Positions 54,200 to 63,095 of a stretch of DNA of 64,000 nt are shown one piece after another (position 1 is the first letter of the stretch; every line of letters begins with the position of its first letter). The translations under genes and the position numbers were made by a program. The stretch spans positions 434,001 to 498,000 of the forward strand of contig NZ_ANAC01000010.1 of the NCBI RefSeq assembly GCF_000341225.1. The letters are read 5' to 3'. The stretch is from Nocardiopsis alba DSM 43377 (lineage in GTDB: Bacteria > Actinomycetota > Actinomycetes > Streptosporangiales > Streptosporangiaceae). Below the pieces are notes generated by a model. It saw nothing but the letters and a program-made list of their open reading frames with translations. It ran no database searches and was not told the DNA's origin.

Positions 54200-55180
54200 A
54201 TGCCGCGAACCGTCGACAAAGCGTCAGCCGCACCGGAAGGTGCCGCGGAGCAGGCCCCACGCTCCAGGTCCCGCCTGATACCCACCCCCTATCTGCTCAT
54301 CATCCCCTCGGTGATCCTGCTCGCGGTCGTGCTGCTCTGGCCGATCGTGCAGATGGTCTGGTACTCGTTCACCAGCTTCACCACCCGGAACCTGATGCCG
54401 AACCAGCCGGGCCCGGAGTGGAACGGCTTCGGCCACTACCAGACGTTGCTCACCGACGGCGACTTCTGGACGATCCTGCGCAACACGGTCGTCGTCTGTG
54501 TGCTCATGGTCGGCATCACGATGATCCTGGGCACCCTCATCGGGATCCTGCTGCACAAGCTGCCCAAGTGGTTCTCGGCCATCGTGGCCATCGGCATGAT
54601 GCTGGCCTGGTCCACCCCGGCGCTGAGCGCCTCCCTGGTCTTCCGCTGGCTCTTCCTGCCCGAACGCGGTCTGGTCAACGTCACCCTCGACCGCCTCCCG
54701 AACTGGCTGGTCGGCGACGGATGGCTCCAGTACAACTGGTTCCTCGAGCCCCTGCCCCTGTTCACGATCCTCATCTCGGTGATCGTCTGGCAGTCGTTCC
54801 CGTTCGTCGCGGTGTCGGTACTGGCCGGTCTCAAGAGCATCCCGTCGGAGCTGTACGAGGCCGCGCGGATGGACGGCGCGAACGCCTGGAAGGCGTTCTG
54901 GAACGTCACCTTCCCCATGCTGCGTCCGCTGTTCGCCCTGCTGCTGGTCCTCCAGATCATCTGGGACCTGCGCGTGTTCACCCAGCTCTACATCCTGGCG
55001 AACAGCTTCCAGAACAAGGACGTCTACCTGCTCTCGTACTACATCTACCAGCAGGGATTCACGGCCAGCCCCGCCAACTACGGCATGGGGTCGGCGATCG
55101 CCGTGGTCATGACCGTCATGATCCTCGCCGTCACCGCGTACTACCTGCGCATCATGATCCGCCAGGGGGAGACCCGATGA
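54200..55180 (+). CDS. Sugar ABC transporter permease 1
   Basis: A 326-residue MalF-type permease without a large extracellular insert. The first membrane segment is YLLIIPSVILLAVVLLWPIVQMVWYS and the EAA loop is IPSELYEAARMDGANAWKAFWNVTFPML. It begins at ATG 54200 behind a GAGAAG site and overlaps the next gene by ATGA. Forms a heterodimer with the next permease. Confidence 0.92.
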   Translation: MPRTVDKASAAPEGAAEQAPRSRSRLIPTPYLLIIPSVILLAVVLLWPIVQMVWYSFTSFTTRNLMPNQPGPEWNGFGHYQTLLTDGDFWTILRNTVVVCVLMVGITMILGTLIGILLHKLPKWFSAIVAIGMMLAWSTPALSASLVFRWLFLPERGLVNVTLDRLPNWLVGDGWLQYNWFLEPLPLFTILISVIVWQSFPFVAVSVLAGLKSIPSELYEAARMDGANAWKAFWNVTFPMLRPLFALLLVLQIIWDLRVFTQLYILANSFQNKDVYLLSYYIYQQGFTASPANYGMGSAIAVVMTVMILAVTAYYLRIMIRQGETR

Positions 55181-56124
55181 GCGCCGTCGACAAGACCACC
55201 CGGACCGCCTCGGCCGCCTCCAAGGGTTCCCAGGGCACCGGGAGGACCTACCGTCGCAGCCCGCTGCGACGTCTGCGCGACCTTCCCCTGTACGTGGCGG
55301 GCATCGCCGTCTTCGTCTTCTCGGTCTTCCCCGTCTACTGGATGGTCGCCACGGCCTTCAAGCCGACGGGCGAGATCTTCACCCGCGACCAGAGCCTGGT
55401 CCCCCAGGCGCCCACCCTCGCCCACTTCGACCGGGTGATCAACGGCCAGTTGATCCCCGGGGTGAACTTCGGAACCTTCCTCACCAACAGCCTGCTGGTG
55501 ACCCTGGGCGCGGTCGCGATGGGAGCGTTCTTCTCCCTCCTGGCGGCGGTGGCCGTCGCCAGGTTCCGCTTCAAGCTGCGCTCCGCCTTCATCATGCTGC
55601 TCATCGTCATCCAGATGGTGCCGATGGAGGCGATGATCATCTCGATCTTCATCAACTTCCGCTCCCTGTCGGAGGCCACCGGAATCCAGCTCCTCGGCAA
55701 CCTCACCGGCCTGCTGGTGGTGTACACGGCGGTGTCCCTGCCGATCACCATCCTGATGCTGCGGGGGTTCGTCGCCGCCGTTCCCAAGGAGTTGGAGGAG
55801 GCGGCCGCCATCGACGGGGCCGGCAGCTGGACGATCTTCTGGCGGATCCTGATGCCGCTGGTCGCGCCGGGCCTGGTGGCCGCGAGCATCTTCGCCTTCA
55901 TCACGGCCTGGAACGAGTTCATCGTCGCCCTGACCTTCCTGGGGCGGAGCACCGACAACTACACGCTGCCGCTGACCCTGTCCTACTACTTCGGACGCTT
56001 CGGCACCGAGTGGGGTCCGATCATGGCCGCGTCGACCCTGTTGACCATCCCCGTGATGATCTTCTTCCTCTTCGTCCAGCGCCGCATGGTCTCCGGTCTG
56101 ACCATGGGCGCGGTCAAGGGCTGA
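55177..56124 (+). CDS. Sugar ABC transporter permease 2
   Basis: A 315-residue MalG-type permease. A basic cytoplasmic N-terminus (~40 residues) is followed by six membrane segments. The EAA loop is VPKELEEAAAIDGAGSWTIFWRILMPLV and the end VSGLTMGAVKG is typical. Coupled to permease 1 by an ATGA overlap. No ATPase gene is nearby, so a shared MsiK-like ATPase is expected. Confidence 0.92.
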   Translation: MSAVDKTTRTASAASKGSQGTGRTYRRSPLRRLRDLPLYVAGIAVFVFSVFPVYWMVATAFKPTGEIFTRDQSLVPQAPTLAHFDRVINGQLIPGVNFGTFLTNSLLVTLGAVAMGAFFSLLAAVAVARFRFKLRSAFIMLLIVIQMVPMEAMIISIFINFRSLSEATGIQLLGNLTGLLVVYTAVSLPITILMLRGFVAAVPKELEEAAAIDGAGSWTIFWRILMPLVAPGLVAASIFAFITAWNEFIVALTFLGRSTDNYTLPLTLSYYFGRFGTEWGPIMAASTLLTIPVMIFFLFVQRRMVSGLTMGAVKG

Positions 56125-56246
56125 CCCTCGCCTCCCCGGGGCGGCGTGACCGTACCGCCCCGGGCCACCGCCTTCACGCCTACCCCCTTTCCCCGCCACG
56201 CGTCTGCTCTGGACCGGGCATCTCCCGCTCACGAACGGAGTCCGTC

Positions 56247-57713
56247 ATGCCGCACGATCCGACATTGGAACGTCTGGCCAACGCCACGCTGCTGGTGCCC
56301 TTCGAGTCGCTCCACGCCCCTCGGTGGATCCTGGAGGGGCTGGCGGACGGGATCTCCGGGGTCTGTCTGTTCCACAACAACCTGGAGAGCCCGGAACAGA
56401 TCACCGCGCTCAACGCCGGCCTGGGCGAGGTCACCGACCACCCGCTGATCTCCCTGGACGAGGAGGGCGGCGACGTCACCCGGATCGGCCAGGCCCGAGG
56501 CAGCGGCTATCCGGGCAACGCCGCCCTGGGCCGGGTGGACGACACCGACCTGACCCGGGAGACCTTCCGGGCCCTGGGTCTGGAACTCGCCGACCTGGGA
56601 TTCAACCTGGACCTGGCGCCGTCGGTGGACGTCAACGTCGCCGACGACAACCCGGTCATCGGTACCCGCTCCTTCGGTTCGGACGCCGAACTGGTGGCCC
56701 GCCATTCGGCCGCCTCGGTCCTGGGTCTCCAGGAGGCCGGGGTCGCCGCCTGCGCCAAGCACTTCCCCGGCCACGGCGCCACCTCCCAGGACTCCCACCA
56801 CACCCTGCCCCGTGTGGAGGCCGACGCCGACCTGCTGCGCCGCCGTGAGCTGCTGCCCTTCCAGGCCGTCATCGACGCCGGGGTCCGGTCGATCCTGACC
56901 GCCCACATCGAGATGCCCGGACTGGGCGGCGAGGGCCCCGCCACCCTCACCCGTGCCCTGGTCAACGACCTGCTGCGCAACGAGATGGGCTTCGAGGGCG
57001 TCGTGGTCAGCGACGCCATGGACATGCGCGGCGTCAGCGAACGCATCGGCATCCCCGAGGCGAGCGTGCTGGCGGTCGCGGCCGGCTGCGATCTGCTCTG
57101 CCTGGGCCGTTTCGTCTACGCCGACCAGGTCGCCGAGGTCCGTTCCGCGCTGGTCCGCGCGGTCCACGAGGGCCGTCTGACCGGAGAGCGTCTGGAGGAG
57201 GCCGCCGAGCGCAACGCCCGTCTGCGCTCCTGGGTGGGCCGCTCCTCCGCCGAGCGGACCCGTTCCGAGGCCACCGGGGCGGTCGGCCTGAACGGCGCCC
57301 GTCGGGCCGTGCGCGTGGACGGCGAACTGCCCCCGCTGGAGCGCCCGTACGTGGTCGAGGTGGACGCCCCGGCCGGGGTCGCGGTGGGCGACGTCCCCTG
57401 GGGTCTGGGGCCCTGGTTCCGCGACACCGTGCGGGTCTCCCCCGAGACCGACGACCCCTCCGCGATCCTGACCGCCGCGGCCGACCACGACCTGATCGTG
57501 GTGGTACGGGACGCGCACCGCTACCCGGACGCCCAGGCGTTCGTGAACGGCCTCCTGGCGGCCCGCCCCAAGGCGGTCGTGGTGGAGATGGGCCTGCCCA
57601 TCTGGCGTCCCGACTGCGGCGCCTACGTGAGCACCTACGGCGCCGCCCACGTGAACGGACTGAGCGCGGCCGAGGTCCTGGGGTCCGCCGCCGCCCTCGA
57701 GACCGCCGACTGA
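56247..57713 (+). CDS. GH3 beta-N-acetylglucosaminidase (NagZ-like)
   Basis: A 488-residue glycoside hydrolase family 3 enzyme. The NagZ motif KHFPGHGATSQDSHHTLP (~170-187) contains the His of the flexible catalytic loop, and VVVSDAMDM (~251) carries the nucleophile Asp. There is no signal peptide, so it works in the cytoplasm on imported material. The single-domain barrel is followed by a divergent ~150-residue C-terminal part. It lies 122 bases after permease 2, probably in the same operon. It would release GlcNAc from chito-oligosaccharides or muropeptides. Confidence 0.88.
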   Translation: MPHDPTLERLANATLLVPFESLHAPRWILEGLADGISGVCLFHNNLESPEQITALNAGLGEVTDHPLISLDEEGGDVTRIGQARGSGYPGNAALGRVDDTDLTRETFRALGLELADLGFNLDLAPSVDVNVADDNPVIGTRSFGSDAELVARHSAASVLGLQEAGVAACAKHFPGHGATSQDSHHTLPRVEADADLLRRRELLPFQAVIDAGVRSILTAHIEMPGLGGEGPATLTRALVNDLLRNEMGFEGVVVSDAMDMRGVSERIGIPEASVLAVAAGCDLLCLGRFVYADQVAEVRSALVRAVHEGRLTGERLEEAAERNARLRSWVGRSSAERTRSEATGAVGLNGARRAVRVDGELPPLERPYVVEVDAPAGVAVGDVPWGLGPWFRDTVRVSPETDDPSAILTAAADHDLIVVVRDAHRYPDAQAFVNGLLAARPKAVVVEMGLPIWRPDCGAYVSTYGAAHVNGLSAAEVLGSAAALETAD

Positions 57714-57728
57714 CCACTCCCCCCTGCC

Positions 57729-57768
57729 CCGGCCCGGTCCCTCCCACCACTCCTCGGGACCGGGCCGG
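57729..57768 (+). terminator. Terminator after the GH3 gene
   Basis: CCGGCCCGGTCCC (57729-57741) and GGGACCGGGCCGG (57756-57768) form a perfect 13-bp stem, followed by CGGCCTTTCTCC. Confidence 0.85.
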
Positions 57769-57935
57769 CGGCCTTTCTCCAGGGGACACGCCCACGATCG
57801 GCGGTGGCGGGAACGAAGGGGAGACATCGCCCATGTCCCCGAAACCCGGTCGGAGAAGTACTCTTGACCTGTAGCACCCCGGCCGTCGACGACACCCGTC
57901 GGCGTCCGGTGCCCCATTCGCCCTTCTAACCACGG

Positions 57936-57941
57936 CATAAT
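57936..57941 (+). promoter_or_regulatory. -10 element of a leaderless Rrf2 transcript
   Basis: CATAAT lies six bases before the ATG at 57948 and no ribosome-binding site is present, so transcription probably starts at the start codon. No good -35 was found; a TTGACC at 57864 is too far upstream to pair with it. Confidence 0.45.
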
Positions 57942-57947
57942 CACAGC

Positions 57948-58412
57948 ATGCGCCTTTCAGCCCGGGTCGACTACGCGCTTCGCGCGGCCGCAGAGCTCGC
58001 TGTCGCCGGCGACGGTCCGGTGACGGCCGAGCAGCTCGCACGCGCGCAGGCCATCCCCGGAAAATTCCTAGAGAACATCCTCACCCAGCTACGCCGAGCA
58101 GGCCTGGTACGCAGCCAACGGGGTCCCGTCGGCGGTTACTGGCTCGCCCGGCCCGCGGGGGAGATCTCCCTCGCCGACATCATCCGAGCGGTCGACGGAC
58201 CACTCGCCAACGTGCGCGGGGAACGCCCCGAGCACGTCGACTACGACGGGGCCGCCCGCAGCCTGCAACAGGTGTGGATCGCCCTGCGCGCCAGCGAACG
58301 GGCCATCCTGGAGGGGGTCAACCTCCAGCACCTGGTCACCAACGAACTCCCCGAACAGGTGCGTTCCCTGGCCGAGGACCCCGAGTCCTGGGTCAACCAC
58401 ACGCATCGCTGA
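57948..58412 (+). CDS. Rrf2-family transcriptional regulator without cluster cysteines
   Basis: A 154-residue Rrf2 protein. The N-terminal winged helix begins MRLSARVDYALRAAAELA and continues LARAQAIPGKFLENILTQLRRAGLVRSQRGPVGGYWLARP. The region that holds three cysteines in IscR and NsrR has none, and the whole protein lacks Cys, so it cannot bind an Fe-S cluster in the usual way. It may sense a small molecule, as CymR-type members do. Likely leaderless. Stands alone between two terminators. Confidence 0.9.
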   Translation: MRLSARVDYALRAAAELAVAGDGPVTAEQLARAQAIPGKFLENILTQLRRAGLVRSQRGPVGGYWLARPAGEISLADIIRAVDGPLANVRGERPEHVDYDGAARSLQQVWIALRASERAILEGVNLQHLVTNELPEQVRSLAEDPESWVNHTHR

Positions 58413-58445
58413 GAGCCCTACCCCGCACCCCCGCATACGACGAAG

Positions 58446-58477
58446 GAGCAGGCCCACCCCTCGGGGTGGGCCTGCTC
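58446..58477. terminator. Bidirectional terminator between Rrf2 and clgR
   Basis: GAGCAGGCCCACCCC and GGGGTGGGCCTGCTC form a near-perfect 15-bp stem with a 2-base centre, followed by CTCGTGG. Confidence 0.88.
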
Positions 58478-58523
58478 CTCGTGGACTTCGTGGGGCCGAC
58501 GTCCGAACGCGGACGGAGTGTCC

Positions 58524-58880
58524 TCAGACACCCGCCATGTCGGCGACCTGGGGAACACGGTCGGGAACGGACTCGATGCCGAGGTCCTGCGCCGGGACCG
58601 GGTCGCTCGTGGCCGGATCGCCCAGCAGCGCGGCCTCTTGGAGCTCGGCCAGCGCGAGCTGGTCGGAGACCTCTCTCAGCACCTGTGAGAGCGGAACCCC
58701 GAGGGCCCCGCAGATCGAGGAGAGCAGCTCGGAAGAGGCCTCCTTCTGTCCGCGCTCGACCTCCGACAGGTAGCCGAGGGACACACGGGCGTCGGCCGAC
58801 ACCTCGCGGAGGGTGCGGCCCTGGCGCTGCCGCAGCCGCCTGAGCACGTCACCAAGTAGGTGACGAAGCAGGACCATCAT
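58524..58880 (-). CDS. clgR: ClgR-like HTH regulator
   Basis: A 118-residue XRE-type regulator: [58 protein letters not shown]. This is close to ClgR, the activator of clp protease and other stress genes, and ClgR is known to be kept low by ClpP degradation. The protein ends [10 protein letters not shown], a small hydrophobic tail of the kind Clp proteases recognise. The ATG at 58880 follows GGGAGGGAG; ATG 58877 is an alternative. Neighbours cinA, pgsA and rimO are the usual ones. A candidate ClgR box lies upstream. Confidence 0.87.
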   Translation of the reverse strand: MMVLLRHLLGDVLRRLRQRQGRTLREVSADARVSLGYLSEVERGQKEASSELLSSICGALGVPLSQVLREVSDQLALAELQEAALLGDPATSDPVPAQDLGIESVPDRVPQVADMAGV

Positions 58881-58963
58881 TCGCGCTCCCTCCCACCGGT
58901 AGCGACCTTCATATACAACACCGTACCTGCCCCACGCCCGATTCGGGCACCTCTTGTCGTCCT

Positions 58964-58981
58964 GTTCGCTGGAGGGGGAAC
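58964..58981 (-). promoter_or_regulatory. Candidate ClgR binding site upstream of clgR
   Basis: GTTCGCT, five bases, then GGGAAC match the reported ClgR consensus GTTCGCY-N5-GCGAAC at all but one position. It lies 84-101 bases before the clgR start, in the cinA-clgR gap. Autoregulation would follow. Confidence 0.5.
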
Positions 58982-59026
58982 CCCACCCGGGGGTGGTTTT
59001 GTTCCCATTCCATGGGAGAAGGGGTA

Positions 59027-59587
59027 TCAACCGAAAGGGTCGTTATCGGGCTCTGCTCCTCGCTCCTCACGAACGGTGGTCGTCAGAAGCCTGAGCGCAC
59101 CTTCGACCGTGTGGTAGCGGATACCCGAACGATCCCCGGTGAAACTGAACCGGGCGACCCGGGTACGGGATCCGGGCCCCGCGACGGCCGCGAAGACCGT
59201 CCCCACGGGCCGTCCGTCCTGAGGATCGGGGCCGGCGACCCCGGTGACGGAGATCGCATAGTCCGACTCGACCGCCCGGCGCGCCCCGACCGCCATGTGA
59301 CGGGCCACGTCGGGGTGGACCGCACCGTGCTCGGCCAACAGCTCCTCGGGGACCCCCAGGAGGGTGGACTTGGCGTCGGTGGCGTAGGTGACGAGTCCGC
59401 CCCGGTAGGTGGCCGAGGAGCCGGGCACGGAGGTCATGTGGGCACCGATGAGGCCCCCTGTGAGCGACTCCGCCGTGGCGCATGTGGAGCCGGAGGCGAG
59501 GAGGGCCCGATGCGCTTCCAGGGCGGCCTCGGCGGCCGCCCGCTCGATCTCCGTGATCGGGACGGCGCGGTCCCCCTCCTCGTTCAT
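59027..59587 (-). CDS. cinA: CinA-like nicotinamide-nucleotide amidohydrolase (PncC domain)
   Basis: A 186-residue protein consisting only of the CinA C-terminal domain: [47 protein letters not shown] and [24 protein letters not shown]. The domain deamidates nicotinamide mononucleotide in NAD recycling (EC 3.5.1.42). GGAG precedes the ATG at 59587, which is 13 bases after pgsA. The pgsA-cinA-clgR order is common in actinobacteria. Confidence 0.92.
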   Translation of the reverse strand: MNEEGDRAVPITEIERAAAEAALEAHRALLASGSTCATAESLTGGLIGAHMTSVPGSSATYRGGLVTYATDAKSTLLGVPEELLAEHGAVHPDVARHMAVGARRAVESDYAISVTGVAGPDPQDGRPVGTVFAAVAGPGSRTRVARFSFTGDRSGIRYHTVEGALRLLTTTVREERGAEPDNDPFG

Positions 59588-59599
59588 CTCCGGCTCCTT

Positions 59600-60205
59600 C
59601 TAGTCGCTCCGGTTCCCCTTGGCCCGGGCCAGGCGTACGGCGTCCACGACGTAGGTCAGTCCGGTCCACAGGGTGACGGCCAGGGCGGCCGCCATCACGC
59701 CGTGGGCCACCCAGACGAACAGGTCCATGAACGGCAGCAGGTGCAGGGGGAACAGATAGATGCTGATCGCGACGATCTGAAGGACGGTCTTGAGCTTGCC
59801 GCCCTTGCTCGCCGGGATGACCCCGTAACGCAGGACCGCCAGACGCAGCAGCGTGATCCCCCACTCGCGGACCAGGATGGCGATGGTCACCCACCACCAC
59901 AGGTCGCCCTGAACGGAGAGCACGATCAGGGCCGCGCCGGTGAGGGCCTTGTCCGCGATCGGGTCGGCGATCTTGCCGAAGTCGGTGACCAGGTTCCGCC
60001 GGCGGGCCAGCTCACCGTCGACGCGGTCCGTGATGGCCGCGAGCACGAAGACGCCGAAGGCCGCCAGACGCCACCACGTGCCGTCCAGGAACATGAACCA
60101 CACGAAGACCGGCACCATGACCAGACGGCTCATCGTGAGGATGTTCGCGATGTTCCACAAGGGGGCCTGGGGGGCGGGCGACGCCGCGGGATCGTGGCTG
60201 CTCAT
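59600..60205 (-). CDS. pgsA: CDP-diacylglycerol-glycerol-3-phosphate 3-phosphatidyltransferase
   Basis: A 201-residue membrane enzyme of the CDP-alcohol phosphatidyltransferase family. The catalytic motif [27 protein letters not shown] has the conserved Asp/Gly/Arg pattern of D-x2-DG-x2-AR-x8-G-x3-D-x3-D. About five membrane segments follow. It makes phosphatidylglycerophosphate. Its ATG overlaps the rimO stop by ATGA, so the two are coupled. Confidence 0.94.
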   Translation of the reverse strand: MSSHDPAASPAPQAPLWNIANILTMSRLVMVPVFVWFMFLDGTWWRLAAFGVFVLAAITDRVDGELARRRNLVTDFGKIADPIADKALTGAALIVLSVQGDLWWWVTIAILVREWGITLLRLAVLRYGVIPASKGGKLKTVLQIVAISIYLFPLHLLPFMDLFVWVAHGVMAAALAVTLWTGLTYVVDAVRLARAKGNRSD

Positions 60206-61635
60206 CTGTCCCCGGCTTCCCCGTCCTGCTCGGCGACGAGGTCGGCGCCGGCCGCCTGGATCACGGTCGCGCGCACCAGGTCGCCGACGGAGAGCCCCTC
60301 GCCGTACAGGATGGTGCTGCCGTCGACCTCGGGGGCCTGGTGCTCGGACCGTCCCTCGTAGACGCCGTCCTCGATGACGGACTCCACCAGGACGGTCACC
60401 TCGTCACCGATGCGCTCCTCGGCCCGCTGGGCCATGAGCTCCTCGGCCAGTCGGTTGAGGCGGTCCACGCGTTCCTGGACGACCTCCTCCGGGACCTTGT
60501 CGGCGTGGCCGGCGGCCTCGGTGCCGTCCTCGTCGGAGTAGCCGAAGACGCCGATGGCGTCCAGGCGGGCCTCGCTCAGGAAGGCCACCAGCTCCTCGAA
60601 CTCCTCCTCCGTCTCGCCGGGGAAGCCGACGATGAAGTTGGAGCGGGCCCCGGCCTCCGGGGCCTTGGCACGGGCGGTGGCCAGCAGCTCCAGGAAGCGC
60701 TCACGGTCACCGAAACGGCGCATACGGCGCAGCAGCGGACCGCTGGCGTGCTGGAAGGAGAGGTCGAAGTAGGGGACCACGCCGGGGGTGCCGGTGAGCA
60801 CCTCGACCAGCCCCGGACGGACCTCGGCGGGCTGGAGGTAGCTGACGCGCACGCGCTCCAGCCCCTCGACAGCGGCCAGCCTCGGCAGCAGCTTCTCCAG
60901 AGCGCGCAGGTCGCCCAGGTCCTTGCCGTAGGAGGTGGAGTTCTCGCTGACCAGGAAGACCTCGCGGACGCCCTCGCTCGCCAGCCACTCGGCCTCACGG
61001 ACGATCTCGTCCATCTGGCGGGAGATGTAGGCGCCGCGGAAGGCCGGGATGGCGCAGAAGGTGCACCTTCTGTCACAGCCGGAGGCGATCTTGAGGTTGG
61101 CGACCGGGCCGCCGGTGAGCCGGCGGCGCGGGATCGAGGTGCGGTAGGGCAGCTCGGTGCCCTCCGCCCCCTCGGAGTCGGCGAAGGAGGCGTGGCCGGG
61201 AACGTGGACCTGGGAGGCGTCGCGCTCGGCCGGACTGATCGGCAGGAGGGTGCGACGGTCGCGAGGGTCGTGCGGGACCAGGGAACGTCCGGCGACGACG
61301 TCGTCGAGACGATCGGTGATCGCCGCGTAGTCGTCGAAGCCGATCACCTGGGCCTCGGGGAGGGCGTCGGCCAGTTCGGAGCCGTAACGTTCGGCCATGC
61401 ACCCGGCGGCGACCACCTTGCCACCCGACGAGGCCGCCTCCAGCAGGGTCTCGATCGAGTCCTGCTTGGCGGCCTCGATGAATCCGCAGGTGTTGACGAC
61501 GGTCACGTCGGCCTCGGTGTCGTCGTCGACGAGGTCCCAGCCGCCGGCGGCAAGGCGTCCGGCGAGCTCTTCGGAGTCGACCTCGTTACGCGCACACCCC
61601 AGGGTGACGAGTGAGACAGTACGGCGCGATGACAT
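60202..61635 (-). CDS. rimO: Ribosomal protein S12 methylthiotransferase RimO
   Basis: A 477-residue radical SAM methylthiotransferase. The N-terminal cluster cysteines are in [24 protein letters not shown] and [10 protein letters not shown]. The radical SAM motif is [17 protein letters not shown] (CxxxCxxC) and a TRAM domain closes the protein. The [17 protein letters not shown] forms are diagnostic for RimO rather than MiaB. ATG 61635 was chosen because upstream residues are not conserved-looking. It modifies Asp of S12. Confidence 0.95.
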   Translation of the reverse strand: MSSRRTVSLVTLGCARNEVDSEELAGRLAAGGWDLVDDDTEADVTVVNTCGFIEAAKQDSIETLLEAASSGGKVVAAGCMAERYGSELADALPEAQVIGFDDYAAITDRLDDVVAGRSLVPHDPRDRRTLLPISPAERDASQVHVPGHASFADSEGAEGTELPYRTSIPRRRLTGGPVANLKIASGCDRRCTFCAIPAFRGAYISRQMDEIVREAEWLASEGVREVFLVSENSTSYGKDLGDLRALEKLLPRLAAVEGLERVRVSYLQPAEVRPGLVEVLTGTPGVVPYFDLSFQHASGPLLRRMRRFGDRERFLELLATARAKAPEAGARSNFIVGFPGETEEEFEELVAFLSEARLDAIGVFGYSDEDGTEAAGHADKVPEEVVQERVDRLNRLAEELMAQRAEERIGDEVTVLVESVIEDGVYEGRSEHQAPEVDGSTILYGEGLSVGDLVRATVIQAAGADLVAEQDGEAGDR

Positions 61636-61829
61636 GGCTTCCAAGCGTGTGGGAGAGCTGTGAGCGGCGCGGATGCGCGGCGCGAACGAAGGCCGGAGTA
61701 CGGTCGGGTTCGCGCGCGACACGGCGTCGATCGGCGCCGCCCGCGGCCACCAACACTACCGTGATCGACTCACCCGCCCGTACCCCGGCCTCGGAACATC
61801 GTCGCTCCGCCCGCGGTCGAGGGCCCCGG

Positions 61830-62945
61830 TCAGTCACCGATGCCCTCGGCGCCGACGGTGAACTCCTTCACCTCGCCCACGCCTCCGCTGGGACCGAGGT
61901 CCTCTCCGTCGACCGCCACCGCGACCTCTCCGGCGTTGCCGACCCACAGCTCCAACGGCGCCTCGGTGACGTAGTCCCGGGTCTCGCCTTCGAGCAGGAA
62001 GCCCGTGAAGAGGTTCTCCCCCTCGGCGTCGGTGACCTTGACCCAGCTGCGACCGGAGCCGTTGAGTTCGACGGTGAACTCCTCGGGTTCCTCCGCCTCC
62101 TTGACGCCCTCCTCGCCCTGGGCCTTGCCCACGACGGCGCCCTCCTCGGGAAGGACCACGGAGCCGGCGGCCTCGTCGCCGTCCCGCTCCTTGTCCCGCA
62201 TCGCGTCGAAGGCCGTGCGGACGGGGCCGCTCTCCTCGTCCTGCCAGGCCCGGACACCGACCACGACGGCGGCGACCAGGATGAGGCCGACCACCGCCCA
62301 GGGCCAGTGACGGCGCACTCCCCCGTCGGGGCCGGCACGACCCGCGAGGGCCCCCGCCGGACGCCCGCGAGGCGGACGTCGATCGTCCCCGCGGCCCGGT
62401 CCTCGACCGTCCCGCTTTCGGGCGCCCTCGCCCTCACGTGGCCCCGGGACCGCGGCCGCCGCGGCCGGCCGGCGTCTACCGGGTCGGTCCGCGGGCTCGG
62501 TCCGTTTCGCCAGCCTCTTGTTGCGTTCGAAGTGGCCCCAGTTCTCGGCCCGCTGCTCGGGGTCGATGTCCTCGTCCCCGATCCGGGCCGGGATCTCGTG
62601 GCCGCCCTCCTCGGAACGGCCCCGCCCTCCTCCGCCGCCCGCCGTGGCTCGGGCGGCCTTGGGCGAGGCGGCCGGGTGCCTGGGAGGCGGGACGAAGGTG
62701 GGCTTCTCCTTGGAGGCGTGCTCTCGTTCGTACTCCTCCAAGAGCGGCTCGGGGTCGACACCCAGGAACTTGCAGATCCTCCGGATGTGGCCGCGTGCGT
62801 AGAAGTCCCCTCCGCAAGGGACGAAGTCCTCGTTCTCTATGGCTCTGAGGACCTGCATCCGAATGCGTGTACGTGTGCTCAGGTGCTCCAAGGAGCACCC
62901 CGCCGCGATCCGTGCGGCGGACAGGGTCTGGCCGATCGTCGCCAT
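61830..62945 (-). CDS. RodZ-like protein (HTH, membrane anchor, DUF4115)
   Basis: A 371-residue protein. The N-terminal HTH_25 domain reads MATIGQTLSAARIAAGCSLEHLSTRTRIRMQVLRAIENEDFVPCGGDFYARGHIRRICKFLGVDPEPLLEEY. It is followed by a long low-complexity Gly/Arg/Pro linker, one membrane segment (HWPWAVVGLILVAAVVVGVRAW, ~217-238) and a C-terminal DUF4115 domain (SWVKVTDAEGENLFTGFLLEGE). This is the RodZ layout; it links membrane and cytoskeleton in rods, but its role in filamentous actinomycetes without a standard rod complex is less clear. ATG 62945 has GGGAG five bases upstream. Lies between ftsK and rimO. Confidence 0.88.
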   Translation of the reverse strand: MATIGQTLSAARIAAGCSLEHLSTRTRIRMQVLRAIENEDFVPCGGDFYARGHIRRICKFLGVDPEPLLEEYEREHASKEKPTFVPPPRHPAASPKAARATAGGGGGRGRSEEGGHEIPARIGDEDIDPEQRAENWGHFERNKRLAKRTEPADRPGRRRPAAAAAVPGPREGEGARKRDGRGPGRGDDRRPPRGRPAGALAGRAGPDGGVRRHWPWAVVGLILVAAVVVGVRAWQDEESGPVRTAFDAMRDKERDGDEAAGSVVLPEEGAVVGKAQGEEGVKEAEEPEEFTVELNGSGRSWVKVTDAEGENLFTGFLLEGETRDYVTEAPLELWVGNAGEVAVAVDGEDLGPSGGVGEVKEFTVGAEGIGD

Positions 62946-63095
62946 GCGCACTCCCCCCGCGACTTTCAGTGCCTATGCGACTCCACTCTGCTACCACTAC
63001 CCGCCCGGTGGGGCGCACCACGCCCTAAGGCACCGCCAAGATCGCACCAAATCGGGCGACACGGACGGGGCGGATCGGGCGGGCGCGCCAGAGGA

